The translations under genes were made by a program, and so were the position numbers. A DNA stretch of 64,000 nucleotides from Bacteroides oleiciplenus YIT 12058 (GTDB lineage Bacteria > Bacteroidota > Bacteroidia > Bacteroidales > Bacteroidaceae), in contig NZ_JH992941.1 of NCBI RefSeq assembly GCF_000315485.1, forward strand, positions 124,001 to 188,000, in the 5' to 3' direction. This document shows, piece after piece, positions 26,429 through 36,610 of this stretch. The notes beneath the pieces were generated by a model. That model was not told the DNA's origin, searched no databases, and worked only from the letters and a program-made list of their open reading frames with translations. The stretch's first letter is position 1, and the number at the start of each line of letters is the position of its first letter.

Positions 26429-28114
26429 CTATTCAGTCAGTGGAGTTAAGATATATATCACTTCTTTCTCGGCACCTAAGATTATTTCCTTCAAGTTCAC
26501 AGAAGAAGATGTATAATTGATATCCAGAATATCTTTAGTAACCAACATTGTTGGATCAATAGCCTGCACTTTATATTTCCGTCCCCCAGAAACCGGTATA
26601 ATGACATTAGTAATAAGGGTCGCATGCTCAGGATTAAACAAATACACAAATATCTCTTCTCCGCATTTTACGCCAAAGGCATGGGACGTTCCTGCTTTTA
26701 CGGTTAAGGATTCGAAAGAGCCCCTACCGGCAGCAAGCATTCTATCACTAACTTCTCTAACTTTCCGATAATATGGTGTCAAACCACGAGCATCAAAATA
26801 CTCCCACCACCAACTCATTGGTGTAACCGGGGTTGGAGAAAACAGTCCATACCATACACCGCGTTTGAAATCGACATCCATTTCGTGAGAGAAATCATCA
26901 AAGTTCTTTGACCAATCCCATTCCCTGCTAAATTCTCCGATTATGTAGGGTTTGCCAAACTCCTGAACATACCGTTCAATTTCGGCAGGTATACTCGATG
27001 TATTATTATATATATGCTTTTGGTTAATATCTATATTCTTGATAGAGTTTAAGCCTTCAATATCCCGATGTGAAATGCTGGTAGTAACAATGTGACGATA
27101 AAGATCTATCTGCTTCATATAAGTACTCATTTCATCATGCCAGTCAGCAATCACTTTTCCATCGATAGGATTATTCTTATTTTGGAATTGCACATTGTCA
27201 ACTTCATTAAAGAATTCCCACATAGCAATAGAGGTACTATATCCCCAACGGGCTACAATATAGCGTAACCGGTTCTTATACCAGGCACGTGCCTTTTTAC
27301 TGACAAAGAAGTCTTCGGCATTATCCACAACACCACGATCTCTTGTTAAATAGCCGCCTTGCCCTAATGTCAGCATAATATATAAGTCCAGACTTTCCGA
27401 TAACTCCACCAGATAATCCATACGTGCAAGTGCACTCGGATTATAATATTCGTCACTTGGGGTATAGCGTACATTATTGAACGAACTTTTATAATCAATT
27501 GGCAAATTCCAGGAACACATCCATGTACGGAAAAAGTTTCCACCATTCTTCGCAAACTCAGTCAACAGATAATCATAATTATAGAGTTCTGCCTTTTCAT
27601 GAAGTTGTTTAAAGAACTTCGAGTCATCCTCATCCCTCGATTCCCAACATATATTTTCTCCAATCCCCCGGAAAGGACAACCATTGTCAAATTCTAATAT
27701 CCAATCTGATTTTGCATGTAAGAAGCCGGGGTTCTTCGATTTAACCACTTCAAAGTTCAATGCCTTTGAAGTCGTTTTCTTCTTTCCTTTCTTCGTCAAT
27801 TGAATTTTGTATTGATATAGCCCGCTCTCTTGGGGAGCATACCTTGCCTTCCAACAAGAGATATTACGTTCCTTCTCCGATACAAAATAACAAGGCAATA
27901 CTTGTTCTTTCCCCGAAGGAGTAACAATCAACATATCCAAGGCAGCCTCTTCCTGCATATAGGGATTATTAAACTTCTGCATCAGTTCAATATCAACTTC
28001 AACTTTACTATATTGCTCTGGCTGAGTGGTATGTATGCTACTTTTTATTATTTGCCCGTATATAGAGATACTCATGCTCAACAGACAGATAAAAAAGAAT
28101 ATTCTATTTTTCAT
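26429..28114 (-). CDS. DUF5060 plus GH5-like glycoside hydrolase, exported
   Basis: A clan GH-A hydrolase of about 561 aa. The frame opens at 28162, but the Met at 28114 is preferred: it begins the signal peptide MKNRIFFFICLLSMSISIYG, has AGAAAG-like purines (AGAAAGAAC) before it, and lies 14 bp after the SusD stop. An N-terminal DUF5060-type beta-sandwich (about 25-115) precedes a TIM barrel with the acid/base Glu in MWEFFNEVDN and the probable nucleophile in YIIGEFSREWDW. A C-terminal beta domain follows. It may be an exo-beta-mannosidase or related exo-enzyme of the mannan pathway; the precise GH family is not certain from sequence alone. Confidence 0.78.
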   Translation of the reverse strand: MKNRIFFFICLLSMSISIYGQIIKSSIHTTQPEQYSKVEVDIELMQKFNNPYMQEEAALDMLIVTPSGKEQVLPCYFVSEKERNISCWKARYAPQESGLYQYKIQLTKKGKKKTTSKALNFEVVKSKNPGFLHAKSDWILEFDNGCPFRGIGENICWESRDEDDSKFFKQLHEKAELYNYDYLLTEFAKNGGNFFRTWMCSWNLPIDYKSSFNNVRYTPSDEYYNPSALARMDYLVELSESLDLYIMLTLGQGGYLTRDRGVVDNAEDFFVSKKARAWYKNRLRYIVARWGYSTSIAMWEFFNEVDNVQFQNKNNPIDGKVIADWHDEMSTYMKQIDLYRHIVTTSISHRDIEGLNSIKNIDINQKHIYNNTSSIPAEIERYVQEFGKPYIIGEFSREWDWSKNFDDFSHEMDVDFKRGVWYGLFSPTPVTPMSWWWEYFDARGLTPYYRKVREVSDRMLAAGRGSFESLTVKAGTSHAFGVKCGEEIFVYLFNPEHATLITNVIIPVSGGRKYKVQAIDPTMLVTKDILDINYTSSSVNLKEIILGAEKEVIYILTPLTE

Positions 28115-28128
28115 GTTCTTTCTATATT

Positions 28129-29865
28129 TTAGTCCGTATAAATTGCACCGGCACCTTCCCACGCCTGATCCTGTACTAAGACACCTGCCGAGAGATTAAC
28201 CTGGCTTACAGGTATAGGAAAGAATCCACCTGTTTCTTCAACTCTTTTCTGCATATCGCCAAAGTTTGCTGTAGTCCATACACCAGCATTGCAAATAGGT
28301 ACTCCGTTCTTCTTGTTCAACTGTGTACCGGCAATATGCCAACGCAGCAAATCATAGTAGCGAATGCCTTCAAAGCATAATTCATGTCTGCGTTCATTAC
28401 GCAATGCTTCATCCGTATATGCTTGCAATCCAGGCAAACCAGCCCTATCTCTTACCTGATTTATATAAGATACATCTTTCGTAAGTTCGGCTAACATTAA
28501 GAGTACATCTGAGAAACGCATAATATATGTATCCTGAGTATTATTCTTTCTGTAATCATCCGGAGCATTGAATAAAATACAACTATAATTCACAAAATCA
28601 GTACCGCCCTCTGCATTTTTTCTTTTAGCATTCATAGCAATATACTTCTTATTCCAATAGCCGGTTTCTTCCATTTGTCCATCTCCACCCCAGGTATATT
28701 TCTCCATTTCATTCGGATCTCTGACGTCCATAATGGATGCCTGACGACGAATGTCTTCAGGTTCATTCTCTTTCCATTCATCCCACAACTGAGAATTGAC
28801 CGTTCCGCCTCCCCAGCCTAAGCCTAAAGGAAACATCTCTGCACCGGCATTAGACACTCCCCAGCCACGAATAGAGCTATATAATACAAGCTGATTAGCA
28901 TGGTTTTCGCCATAAGTATCGGCCAACGATGAATATTTGTAACCAAATATATTTTCGATATTGGCACCTTCCTCTTTAATCCAAGTAATATTGCCATATT
29001 CCTGAGCATATTCAGTCTTTATTTTTTGCATATACTTATAGTCCTTGGATGTTTCCTCATTACTATAAGGCCATAATGACCAAAAATTAGGTAAAAGTCC
29101 ATGTCCGCTATTAGTAACAACATCTTCTAACCATGTAATGACCTGATCTTTGGAAATACTTCCACCCTCAGCAAGAGGCATATTCTCCTTTTCATAATAA
29201 CCGGTATAGAATAGCCAAGCCCGCGCCATTATAGATTCGGCAGCCCACTTTGTTGCATGTCCTAAACGTGCCTTATCCATACTCTGGTATTTCACAGCCG
29301 GCATTTTTTCAATGGCAGCTTTAAAATCCGAAGCAATTTGTCCCCATAGTTCTTCCGGAGTCGCACGAGGCAAATTAACCTGCTCCGTAGTCAACACCAA
29401 AGGAACTGTTCCATAAGTACGGCAAAGATTCATATATGCATAAGCCCTAAGAAACAGACTTTCTCCTTCAACAGCATCTCTATTTGCCTGACTACTCCAG
29501 GTTACCATATCCATACCCTTCAAAATAGTATTTACTCTGAATATAGCAGCATACATTTGCTGCCAGGGATTCTTATACTGCTCCTCGCCATTGCGTTTTA
29601 AACGACCGATAGCACGATTATCCCTATCACTCTGTCCGGCACCTCCAAAACGGTCATCAGAAGCTAAATCACTCATATAAAACGGATTATTCAGAGGAGC
29701 TATTTGGACAATTGTCTGATAAGTCGCTGCTATCAGCATATCAACGTCAGCTTCCGTCTTCGGGAAGTTCGAAGAGTCCTTCTTCGTCAGGTTATCTGTA
29801 TCCAGGAAGCTTTCGCAACTCATAAACATACATACAGAAAAGCATAATAATAGTATCTTTTTCAT
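28129..29865 (-). CDS. SusD/RagB-family glycan-binding lipoprotein of the mannan PUL
   Basis: A 578-aa SusD homologue. The signal peptide ends in a lipobox (CMFMSCESFLDTD, Cys at about residue 17). The SusD fold is supported by GESLFLRAYAYMNLCRTYGTVPLV, the late segment MRFSDVLLMLAEL, and NERRHELCFEGIRYYDLLRWH. It lies 6 bp after the SusC gene on the same strand and should form the lid of that transporter, probably binding mannan oligosaccharides released by the GH26 enzyme. Confidence 0.96.
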   Translation of the reverse strand: MKKILLLCFSVCMFMSCESFLDTDNLTKKDSSNFPKTEADVDMLIAATYQTIVQIAPLNNPFYMSDLASDDRFGGAGQSDRDNRAIGRLKRNGEEQYKNPWQQMYAAIFRVNTILKGMDMVTWSSQANRDAVEGESLFLRAYAYMNLCRTYGTVPLVLTTEQVNLPRATPEELWGQIASDFKAAIEKMPAVKYQSMDKARLGHATKWAAESIMARAWLFYTGYYEKENMPLAEGGSISKDQVITWLEDVVTNSGHGLLPNFWSLWPYSNEETSKDYKYMQKIKTEYAQEYGNITWIKEEGANIENIFGYKYSSLADTYGENHANQLVLYSSIRGWGVSNAGAEMFPLGLGWGGGTVNSQLWDEWKENEPEDIRRQASIMDVRDPNEMEKYTWGGDGQMEETGYWNKKYIAMNAKRKNAEGGTDFVNYSCILFNAPDDYRKNNTQDTYIMRFSDVLLMLAELTKDVSYINQVRDRAGLPGLQAYTDEALRNERRHELCFEGIRYYDLLRWHIAGTQLNKKNGVPICNAGVWTTANFGDMQKRVEETGGFFPIPVSQVNLSAGVLVQDQAWEGAGAIYTD

Positions 29866-29871
29866 GACTAA

Positions 29872-32800
29872 TTAAAATTTAAGATTGAAACCTACAATTA
29901 TAGTACGCGGAGAAGGATAAGAGCCGATATCAATGCCTGATGCCCAGCTATGACCATCGCCATAACCAACTTCCGGATCCATGCCTGAATAACCGGTAAT
30001 TGTCAAGAGGTTCTGCACAGCAAAGTACAAACGTGCTTTTTCAAGAAACATCTGTGGGAAGAGTTTTTTAAAATCATATCCGACAGCAAGATTCTGAATA
30101 CGAAAGTAATCACCATCCTTAATATATATGTCAGAGATATTTTGCCAATTCAGATGAGAAGTACTCGTTAATCTTGGCAATGTATTGGATGTTCCTTCGC
30201 CATGCCAGCGTCCGTATATTTCCGTTGTATAATTATCCAATGGCTCATCTTTATAATTCCTATATGATTGTGCAATCTGATTACCCAAAACAGCAACGGT
30301 TGCAATATTCAAGTCAAATCCTTTATATTCCATATTAACATTAAAACCCATATTAACCTTAGGATAAGGATTTCCAATCATAGTACGGTCTTTAGAGTCA
30401 ATCTTGTTGTCTTTATTAGTATCGACAAAAATCAAGTCACCAGGTTGTACATTGTCATATTTAGCTCCCTGATAAGCATCTATCTGGGCTTGGCTCTGAA
30501 AAACTCCGGCAGTTTTGTAGCCATAGAAAAAGCCAATGGGATAGCCCACTTGTGCACGATACATCTCATCACTATTTCTGAACAAGGTACCTGTGCTACC
30601 ATAGATTATCTGTTCACTGTTATTAATCTTGGTTACTTCATTCTTGTTATGCGCAATATTATAGCTCAAACCATAAGAAAAGTCACCTACCTGATCTCTC
30701 CAAGTCAACCCCAGTTCAATACCTTTATTTTGCACATCACCACCATTTACATAAGGTGCTCCCGAACCGTAACTTGTTAATGCCGGAGCCCTCAACAGCC
30801 AGTCCTTAGTGTTTTTTACATAATAATCAAATGCAACCCCTAAACGACTTCTCAGAAAACGAGCGTCAAAACCAACATTAATCTGTTCTGACGTTTCCCA
30901 AGTAACGTCTTCATTTGCCAGAATATCAGGATAAGCGCCAGTAGAAATAGAGCCCTTATCAGTACCGAAGAAATAGCGGGCATTAAAATCAATGGTAGAT
31001 AAATATTGGAACCCATCAATAGATTGATTACCGTTTTGTCCCCAGCTTGCTCTTAATTTAAAGAAATCCATAAATGAGGTTACTCTTTCCATAAACGATT
31101 CATTGGTAAGTACCCATCCGGCTGATATCGAAGGAAAATATCCCCAACGTTTCCCACGCTTGAAATTAGATGAACCGTCGGCTCTCATTACAAAGGTCAA
31201 CATGTATTTTTCATTATAATCATAGTTAACCCTACCAAAAAATGACGCCATCTTATGAGGAGCTATCGGGGCACCACCAAGAGTTGTTGAACCGGGAAGA
31301 ATCACTTTCGTATTATCCAAATAAGCGTGTTCAAAATCATTAAATAGAGAATTCTTATTTGAACCATTCATACTCATGCCCAAACCATTATTTTCCACAG
31401 ATTGTCCTAGTAATACATCAAAATTATTACGACCTGCCGAGAAGACATAGTTGACTGTGTTTTCAATCATCCAGTTCATTCGCGTGGCCATTCTCTGCTG
31501 TACTTCATTTTCATTTCTGAAATTGTCACTTGACAGATTATATACAGGAGCAAACTTTCTATAGTTGTTTTGTGAGTAACGTACACCAAAGCTGCTTCTG
31601 AACTTCAAATTCTTAATGGGTTGCAATACAAGATAAGCATTTGCATGAAGACCATAAGTTTTGGTTTCATTTTGTCCATGTTCATAATCCATGATACCGA
31701 TAGGATTGGCTCTACTACTATTAAGAGGAATAGCAGTTGTATAGTTACCGTCAGCATCATACACATCAAAAACCGGATAAGTATTCATCAGTCTATATAT
31801 ACTGTTAGAATCCATGTTGCCAATAGCAATTCCATTCTTGCTGCCAGCATTGAAATTGATGTTCTCCCCAAATTTCAATACCTCTAAATTATTATATTTA
31901 TATAAGGTATGCTCTGAATTGATACGAACAGTTGTTCTTTCATAAACCGGAGCAACCGGTTTGCCGATAGTACCTTCCTGACTTGTATTTGAGATACCTA
32001 CTGAGAATACAGAACGCTCGCTACCGCCACTGATATTCAGCGAATGATTTCTGATAAAAGCATTCTTATTCAATGCACTTTCAAACCACTGCGGACCTTC
32101 CCAACCACTCTGAATTCTATTCCAATCTGGCACAAGATTAGCCCAATCTATGGTTCTGTTATCATTGGCGTATGCCTCATTCATTATTTCCACATATTGT
32201 TGGGCATTCAGAAGTTCCGGTTTCTTATATACATTCTGCCAACCGATATAAGTATCCAATGTAACATCCAACTTACCTGTACGTCCCTGTTTTGTTGTTA
32301 CCAAAACAACACCGTTTGCAGCACGTGCACCATAGATAGCAGCTGAAGCAGCATCTTTCAAAATATCAATAGACTCAATATCTGAAGGATTCAAGGAATT
32401 GATATCTCCTCCCGTTACGCCATCAATAATATATAGCGGTTCTGAGTTACCCACAGTGCCCAAACCACGAACAGCTACTTTAAAGCCCTCGCCCGGCATA
32501 CCCGACAACGATGTAATATTGACACCTGGTGTTTGACTGGCCAATGCGCCTAAAGCATTTACCGTATTCAGCTTTGTAATGTCTTCGCCCTTCACCTGTG
32601 AAGTTGCACCTGTCACCAGTTTCTTCTTTTGCACACCATATCCCACAACTACCACATCATCAAGTTCCAGTGCATTCATTTGTAAAATGACCTTAATGTT
32701 TGTTTGATTCCCAACTACGATATCCTGAGATATAAATCCAACGAATGAAAAAGTAAGAATTGCATCTTTATCAGGTACCGAAATTTTAAAATTACCATCA

Positions 32801-33075
32801 ATATCAGTAATGACTCCGATAGTTGTTCCTTTTACAAGAATATTTACCCCCGGTATTGTCAAACCATCCGTATCGACCACTGTTCCGGTAACAGTGATGC
32901 CAGATTGCATTATCTCATTAGAAGATAGACTTCCCATACCACTGTAAGCGTTAGCGAAAGTAACGCTCACACTCATCAATAACAAAAAAGAGCATAATTT
33001 CATAAACAAAGGTATCTTTGCTATCAAAGACCTTGCATCTATTCCTTTTACATAATGTTTCTGCATGTTTTTCAT
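29872..33075 (-). CDS. SusC-like TonB-dependent receptor of the mannan PUL
   Basis: A full-length 1067-aa SusC/RagA-family transporter. After the signal region comes the carboxypeptidase-like beta-sandwich (about residues 58-130, VTGTVVDTDGLTIPGVNILV), a TonB box-like stretch ending in LDDVVVVGYGVQKK, the plug (GVNITSLSGMPGEGFKVAVRG, PLYIIDG) and the barrel ending IIVGFNLKF. The long leader before the signal helix (MKNMQKHYVKGIDARSLIAK) is common in this family. It is separated from the mutarotase-like gene by 74 bp of AT-rich sequence in which I see no clear promoter, and it overlaps nothing. It should import mannan oligosaccharides using TonB-ExbBD energy. Confidence 0.96.
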   Translation of the reverse strand: MKNMQKHYVKGIDARSLIAKIPLFMKLCSFLLLMSVSVTFANAYSGMGSLSSNEIMQSGITVTGTVVDTDGLTIPGVNILVKGTTIGVITDIDGNFKISVPDKDAILTFSFVGFISQDIVVGNQTNIKVILQMNALELDDVVVVGYGVQKKKLVTGATSQVKGEDITKLNTVNALGALASQTPGVNITSLSGMPGEGFKVAVRGLGTVGNSEPLYIIDGVTGGDINSLNPSDIESIDILKDAASAAIYGARAANGVVLVTTKQGRTGKLDVTLDTYIGWQNVYKKPELLNAQQYVEIMNEAYANDNRTIDWANLVPDWNRIQSGWEGPQWFESALNKNAFIRNHSLNISGGSERSVFSVGISNTSQEGTIGKPVAPVYERTTVRINSEHTLYKYNNLEVLKFGENINFNAGSKNGIAIGNMDSNSIYRLMNTYPVFDVYDADGNYTTAIPLNSSRANPIGIMDYEHGQNETKTYGLHANAYLVLQPIKNLKFRSSFGVRYSQNNYRKFAPVYNLSSDNFRNENEVQQRMATRMNWMIENTVNYVFSAGRNNFDVLLGQSVENNGLGMSMNGSNKNSLFNDFEHAYLDNTKVILPGSTTLGGAPIAPHKMASFFGRVNYDYNEKYMLTFVMRADGSSNFKRGKRWGYFPSISAGWVLTNESFMERVTSFMDFFKLRASWGQNGNQSIDGFQYLSTIDFNARYFFGTDKGSISTGAYPDILANEDVTWETSEQINVGFDARFLRSRLGVAFDYYVKNTKDWLLRAPALTSYGSGAPYVNGGDVQNKGIELGLTWRDQVGDFSYGLSYNIAHNKNEVTKINNSEQIIYGSTGTLFRNSDEMYRAQVGYPIGFFYGYKTAGVFQSQAQIDAYQGAKYDNVQPGDLIFVDTNKDNKIDSKDRTMIGNPYPKVNMGFNVNMEYKGFDLNIATVAVLGNQIAQSYRNYKDEPLDNYTTEIYGRWHGEGTSNTLPRLTSTSHLNWQNISDIYIKDGDYFRIQNLAVGYDFKKLFPQMFLEKARLYFAVQNLLTITGYSGMDPEVGYGDGHSWASGIDIGSYPSPRTIIVGFNLKF

Positions 33076-33181
33076 TTTTTAGGTTCTTATTTAAAGAGTT
33101 TAATTTATTATATTCCAAAAAAATTATCAATCACTCATGTTCCATAGGCAAATCTGTTAGCGTTATAGACTCTACTGTTTT

Positions 33182-34150
33182 TCATTTTACGTAAAAAGTA
33201 TATTCAAATTCCCAGGATATTTTATTTTGAGGCAATACTTCAATATGGATGTAAGGCTCCGGGCAATATGTTCTTTCCGAAGCCCAGAAGTGAACCGTGG
33301 AATATCCGGTATCAGAAACGATACGTACTCCTGCTTTTAGCTTCCGATTCTCTATAATGATAGGTCCGTTTGTTACACTATCCCCCAATATGCTATACAA
33401 CATTACGTTTTCATTAGCAGCAAGTTGTCTTCTAAATCCAATCTCGTTTTTATCGATATTCAGAATATTGCTTTTGTCATAAGCAATACTTCTCACCGCA
33501 TCTTCCGGAAACTTCACTGTTACATCAGCATTAGTGGGCAGATGTCCTATCGTAAAGAAATTGTGGTTGTAGACATTCGTCCGGATCAATTTCTTTCCGG
33601 TATTTTCCAATGTATGCTTTATAAGCAATTTAGGACTGCCGTTAACTAATTCAATACATTTTGTATATCGATACGAATAGCCGGACACATCCTCAACTTC
33701 ATGTATAAACTGAACCTTACAATCCAACCGGTTTATAGTCCACTTTCCCGGATTGGTCATCTCATAAAGTTTAAATTTATCATATTTCTCTGCCTGAAGT
33801 TTACGAAGCCCACCTACACCTATTTTCAGGAAATCCGCATTATCCTCATCATACCATCCTATTTCTTCAAATTCTTCAGCCGGTCCACATATGGCATCAT
33901 TAACACTAGGATTATGTTTCGAATACCATGGTCCCAGATAATCACATCCTTTATATTTCAATTCATATATAATGCCGGACCAATCAAATCTTGAAGCCCT
34001 ATAAAATCCATTCTCATTATCCGGCAAGTAGATTCCAGCCGTTATTATCCCATTAGAAATGGAGTGGGAAGGATAATCCTGACTTTTTATTTCCCCAAGA
34101 TGAAAGAAAACAGGAAGTAAAAGCAATATGCTAATAAACAACAGTCTCAT
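33182..34150 (-). CDS. Exported galactose-mutarotase-like protein of the mannan PUL
   Basis: A protein of about 322 aa with no confident functional match. The ATG at 34150 is preferred over a TTG at 34162; it begins the signal peptide MRLLFISILLLLPVFFHLG. Sequence style is that of an aldose 1-epimerase/galactose mutarotase-like beta-supersandwich: GIYLPDNENGFYRASRFDWSG near the start, YTKCIELVNGSPKLLIKHTLENTGKK, TNVYNHNFFTIGH and a late HIEVLPQNKISWEFEYTFYVK. His in YNHNF is a candidate catalytic residue. It is the second gene after the PUL promoter, 17 bp after GH26. It could be a periplasmic mutarotase or a carbohydrate lyase/hydrolase of the same fold. Confidence 0.7.
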   Translation of the reverse strand: MRLLFISILLLLPVFFHLGEIKSQDYPSHSISNGIITAGIYLPDNENGFYRASRFDWSGIIYELKYKGCDYLGPWYSKHNPSVNDAICGPAEEFEEIGWYDEDNADFLKIGVGGLRKLQAEKYDKFKLYEMTNPGKWTINRLDCKVQFIHEVEDVSGYSYRYTKCIELVNGSPKLLIKHTLENTGKKLIRTNVYNHNFFTIGHLPTNADVTVKFPEDAVRSIAYDKSNILNIDKNEIGFRRQLAANENVMLYSILGDSVTNGPIIIENRKLKAGVRIVSDTGYSTVHFWASERTYCPEPYIHIEVLPQNKISWEFEYTFYVK

Positions 34151-34167
34151 ATTGAAAAGCAAAACGG

Positions 34168-35310
34168 CTATTTTTTCAACTTATATGTTTGGTCAGAAAA
34201 ATCTATCATGTCAAGATTGACACTACGCGGATGATTATAGATATCTTTGGCTATTTTCACGTTATCGCTATTCAGGATGAAATATCCCCAAGGCATAAAC
34301 CAAGACCATTGTGGTTGATTTTCATACACTTCGGTTGAAGGCAAAGCTCCCACTTCACCTAGAGATATAATCTTCCCCTTGCCCAAAGCAACAAGTTCGT
34401 CGTGGTGCGATTGTTTCCAATCGGCATGGTAAACGTCAGCAGCCAAGACGTCCACATAATCCGAGCCGGGATAATAATCGGCATACGGACCGGCCTCATC
34501 ACCGGGATTATTACGGGGAGCATTCGTATTCCACACCCAAAGCAGATTGTTTAGTTTATGATAATCAGTCAGATAGTTATACATTGAAATCCACAGTTTC
34601 TTAAAGCCATTTTCACCCGGTTTGTTACACCACCAGAACCAAACACCATTCATCTCATGAAAAGGACGCCACAAAACAGGAACACCAGCAGCCTGAAGTT
34701 GCTTCAGATACACTGCAATTCCATCCATTTGTTTTTTCCAGAGGTTATTGAGTTCCGTACCATCAGTTGTCAGTTCATCCCACTCTTCCTGGCTTGGAAG
34801 ATTATCGGCCCATCGCCAAATATCGTCACCATTGCAGTCATCACCATTGGTAGGCCAGCAGCAATGCCACATCAAAGTAATAATACGGCCTTCATGATAT
34901 TTTTTAATTGCCGCATCCACTATTAACTGTCTTTGCTGGGTAGTCGATAAGTTGAGCACTTCACAAGGAACAGTTCTATTTCCCGGAACAGTCAGATTCA
35001 AAGGTCCGCAATGACGAAAATCACATTGATTTTCTCCTAAAGCATTAAAGCTAAAATCGGAACCCCAGATAACAGGAGTCTTTCCGGTTAAAGAATCCAC
35101 CACCTGATCGTAACGGTTGATGTCACTAGCAAAATTATGTATCCCCGTCAGTGTATACTTCCCTTGTATGGAATATAAAAAATCCAGTAGCTGCACAACT
35201 TCGGGCATTGCATTCTTATTAACCGGCATATACCTTTTTTCTTCCATTTTGGCACAACTTACCAAACTTAACAAAACCGCAATAAAAAAAAGACTATTAC
35301 TCTGTTTCAT
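34168..35310 (-). CDS. GH26 endo-beta-1,4-mannanase lipoprotein
   Basis: A 380-aa GH26 enzyme anchored as a lipoprotein (lipobox LVSC, Cys19). The clan GH-A catalytic pair is present: acid/base Glu219 in WRPFHEMNGVWFWW and nucleophile Glu319 in SLGEVGALPS, 100 residues apart as expected. Other GH26 features are KTPVIWGSDFSF and LMWHCCWPTN. Lipid anchoring fits cell-surface or periplasmic cutting of mannan or glucomannan. It is the first gene of the PUL transcript, downstream of the AraC regulator gene, with a -7 element 27-42 bp upstream. Confidence 0.94.
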   Translation of the reverse strand: MKQSNSLFFIAVLLSLVSCAKMEEKRYMPVNKNAMPEVVQLLDFLYSIQGKYTLTGIHNFASDINRYDQVVDSLTGKTPVIWGSDFSFNALGENQCDFRHCGPLNLTVPGNRTVPCEVLNLSTTQQRQLIVDAAIKKYHEGRIITLMWHCCWPTNGDDCNGDDIWRWADNLPSQEEWDELTTDGTELNNLWKKQMDGIAVYLKQLQAAGVPVLWRPFHEMNGVWFWWCNKPGENGFKKLWISMYNYLTDYHKLNNLLWVWNTNAPRNNPGDEAGPYADYYPGSDYVDVLAADVYHADWKQSHHDELVALGKGKIISLGEVGALPSTEVYENQPQWSWFMPWGYFILNSDNVKIAKDIYNHPRSVNLDMIDFSDQTYKLKK

Positions 35311-35344
35311 AATTCAATTAGATTAACGTTAAAAAGTGATAGTG

Positions 35345-35352
35345 CAAAATTA
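35345..35352 (-). promoter_or_regulatory. Promoter of the mannan PUL with possible AraC sites upstream
   Basis: TAATTTTG on the minus strand is a TAnnTTTG -7 element predicting a start near 35338 and a 27-nt leader before the GH26 ATG. No -33 TTTG lies at the normal spacing, as expected of an activator-dependent promoter. TATGCT occurs twice in direct orientation just upstream (complement of 35363-35368 and 35392-35397), and TTTGATA and TATCCAAA form an imperfect inverted repeat between them; these may be AraC-family binding sites. Confidence 0.45.
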
Positions 35353-35533
35353 GGGACATTCGAGCATATACTTTGATACTATTTTATCCAAAGCATACAC
35401 TATTCATTTTTATCACAAATAAGCTCAACTTTCTAACAACTAACAGAGTATGCTAGCTATGTAAACTCAACAAAATAAAGAATAGTTATTCAGTCAGTAC
35501 TACCTTTTCCCGTGCTTAGCAGGACACATACTA

Positions 35534-36421
35534 TTATATCACAATCTTCTTCTTCCTGTAATTCTCCCGGAATTCCTTCGGCGAACAGCCTTTCTTGCGT
35601 TTGAATATCCTATTAAAATTAGAAAGGTTATTGAAACCGCAATCATAACAGATTTCTGCAATGGTATGTGCCGAGTCTACCAACAAACGTATGGCAGACC
35701 CCAAACGAATGTCAATAATATAATCGGAAAGCGTTCTGCCTGTGCGCAGCCGGAAGAAACGACTGAACGAGACAGGGGTCATACCTACCATATCTGCCAA
35801 AGTATTCAGACGAATATCTTCCTGATAATGATCGGCAATGTACTTCTGAACCCGTTGTACCCGTCGACTATCCGAGAAGACTTCAATCTTGGCAAACGAG
35901 GAACTGGACAGGACTTTCGCATTGTCATATTGAGACAACTCATACAAGATGCGCAGAAAGTTCATCACTGCATAGAATCCCTGTTCTTCGGAAGCCAGCC
36001 TGTCCAGCCAGTTATATACTTTCATGATGGCCTGCATCGGAAAGCTGATGCCACACTGTGCTTTCTCCAACATATGACGGATACTGTCGAACTGGTTCTT
36101 ATTCATGAAATTCTTGAAAAACAGATCAGGAGAGAACTGAATCGTTATTTCGCGTATTTCCTTTGAATCACATTCATATTGTTCCCACACGTGTTCCAGT
36201 TCCTTACCGGTTATCAGTACCAGATCATAGTCTCCAATAACTTCGGCAGAATCCCCCACCACCCGGCGAACCCCGGCAGCATGTTCCGTAAAGTTCAATT
36301 CAAACTCGGCATGACAATGGATGGGATAAGTAAACTCTGTTTTACGACGGTCGGCGATATAGAAACAATCGCGGTCGGACAAGGGGGTAATTTCCCTCAT
36401 AATGTAGTTTTGGTTCTCCAT
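35534..36421 (-). CDS. AraC-family transcriptional regulator of the mannan PUL
   Basis: A 295-aa regulator with an N-terminal cupin-like sensory domain (about residues 15-150, FTYPIHCHAEFELNF, VIGDYDLVLITGKELEHVW) and a C-terminal AraC/XylS double helix-turn-helix (about 195-290, with LNTLADMVGMTPVSFSRFFR and CYDCGFNNLSNFNRIFKRKKGCSP). It lacks a signal peptide and membrane helices, so it senses a cytoplasmic ligand, perhaps a mannan disaccharide or monosaccharide. It sits upstream of the PUL on the same strand, 223 bp from the GH26 gene. Its role as activator of the PUL is inferred from position. Confidence 0.9.
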   Translation of the reverse strand: MENQNYIMREITPLSDRDCFYIADRRKTEFTYPIHCHAEFELNFTEHAAGVRRVVGDSAEVIGDYDLVLITGKELEHVWEQYECDSKEIREITIQFSPDLFFKNFMNKNQFDSIRHMLEKAQCGISFPMQAIMKVYNWLDRLASEEQGFYAVMNFLRILYELSQYDNAKVLSSSSFAKIEVFSDSRRVQRVQKYIADHYQEDIRLNTLADMVGMTPVSFSRFFRLRTGRTLSDYIIDIRLGSAIRLLVDSAHTIAEICYDCGFNNLSNFNRIFKRKKGCSPKEFRENYRKKKIVI

Positions 36422-36450
36422 ATAGTATTAGTTAAAAAAGTATCACTCGG

Positions 36451-36458
36451 CAAATATA
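36451..36458 (-). promoter_or_regulatory. -7 promoter element of the AraC-family gene
   Basis: TATATTTG on the minus strand matches TAnnTTTG perfectly. It would start transcription near 36444, 23 nt before the regulator ATG. A clear -33 element was not found. Confidence 0.5.
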
Positions 36459-36573
36459 ATCATTCTTTTCAATCTGATGTATTTAGACTTACTTTTATTT
36501 GCTCTATTAACTTATTGGTATGTCGGTGAGAAATATAAAAAGCAGATACACTGATCTACACGATAAAATTATA

Positions 36574-36581
36574 TACTTTTG
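36574..36581 (+). promoter_or_regulatory. -7 promoter element of the aldo-keto reductase gene
   Basis: TACTTTTG on the plus strand fits TAnnTTTG and predicts a start near 36588, 23 nt before the ATG at 36611. It is divergent from the AraC-gene promoter, 115 bp away. Confidence 0.45.
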
Positions 36582-36610
36582 TATCCGAACAATCTCTTAA
36601 ACTCAATAAC

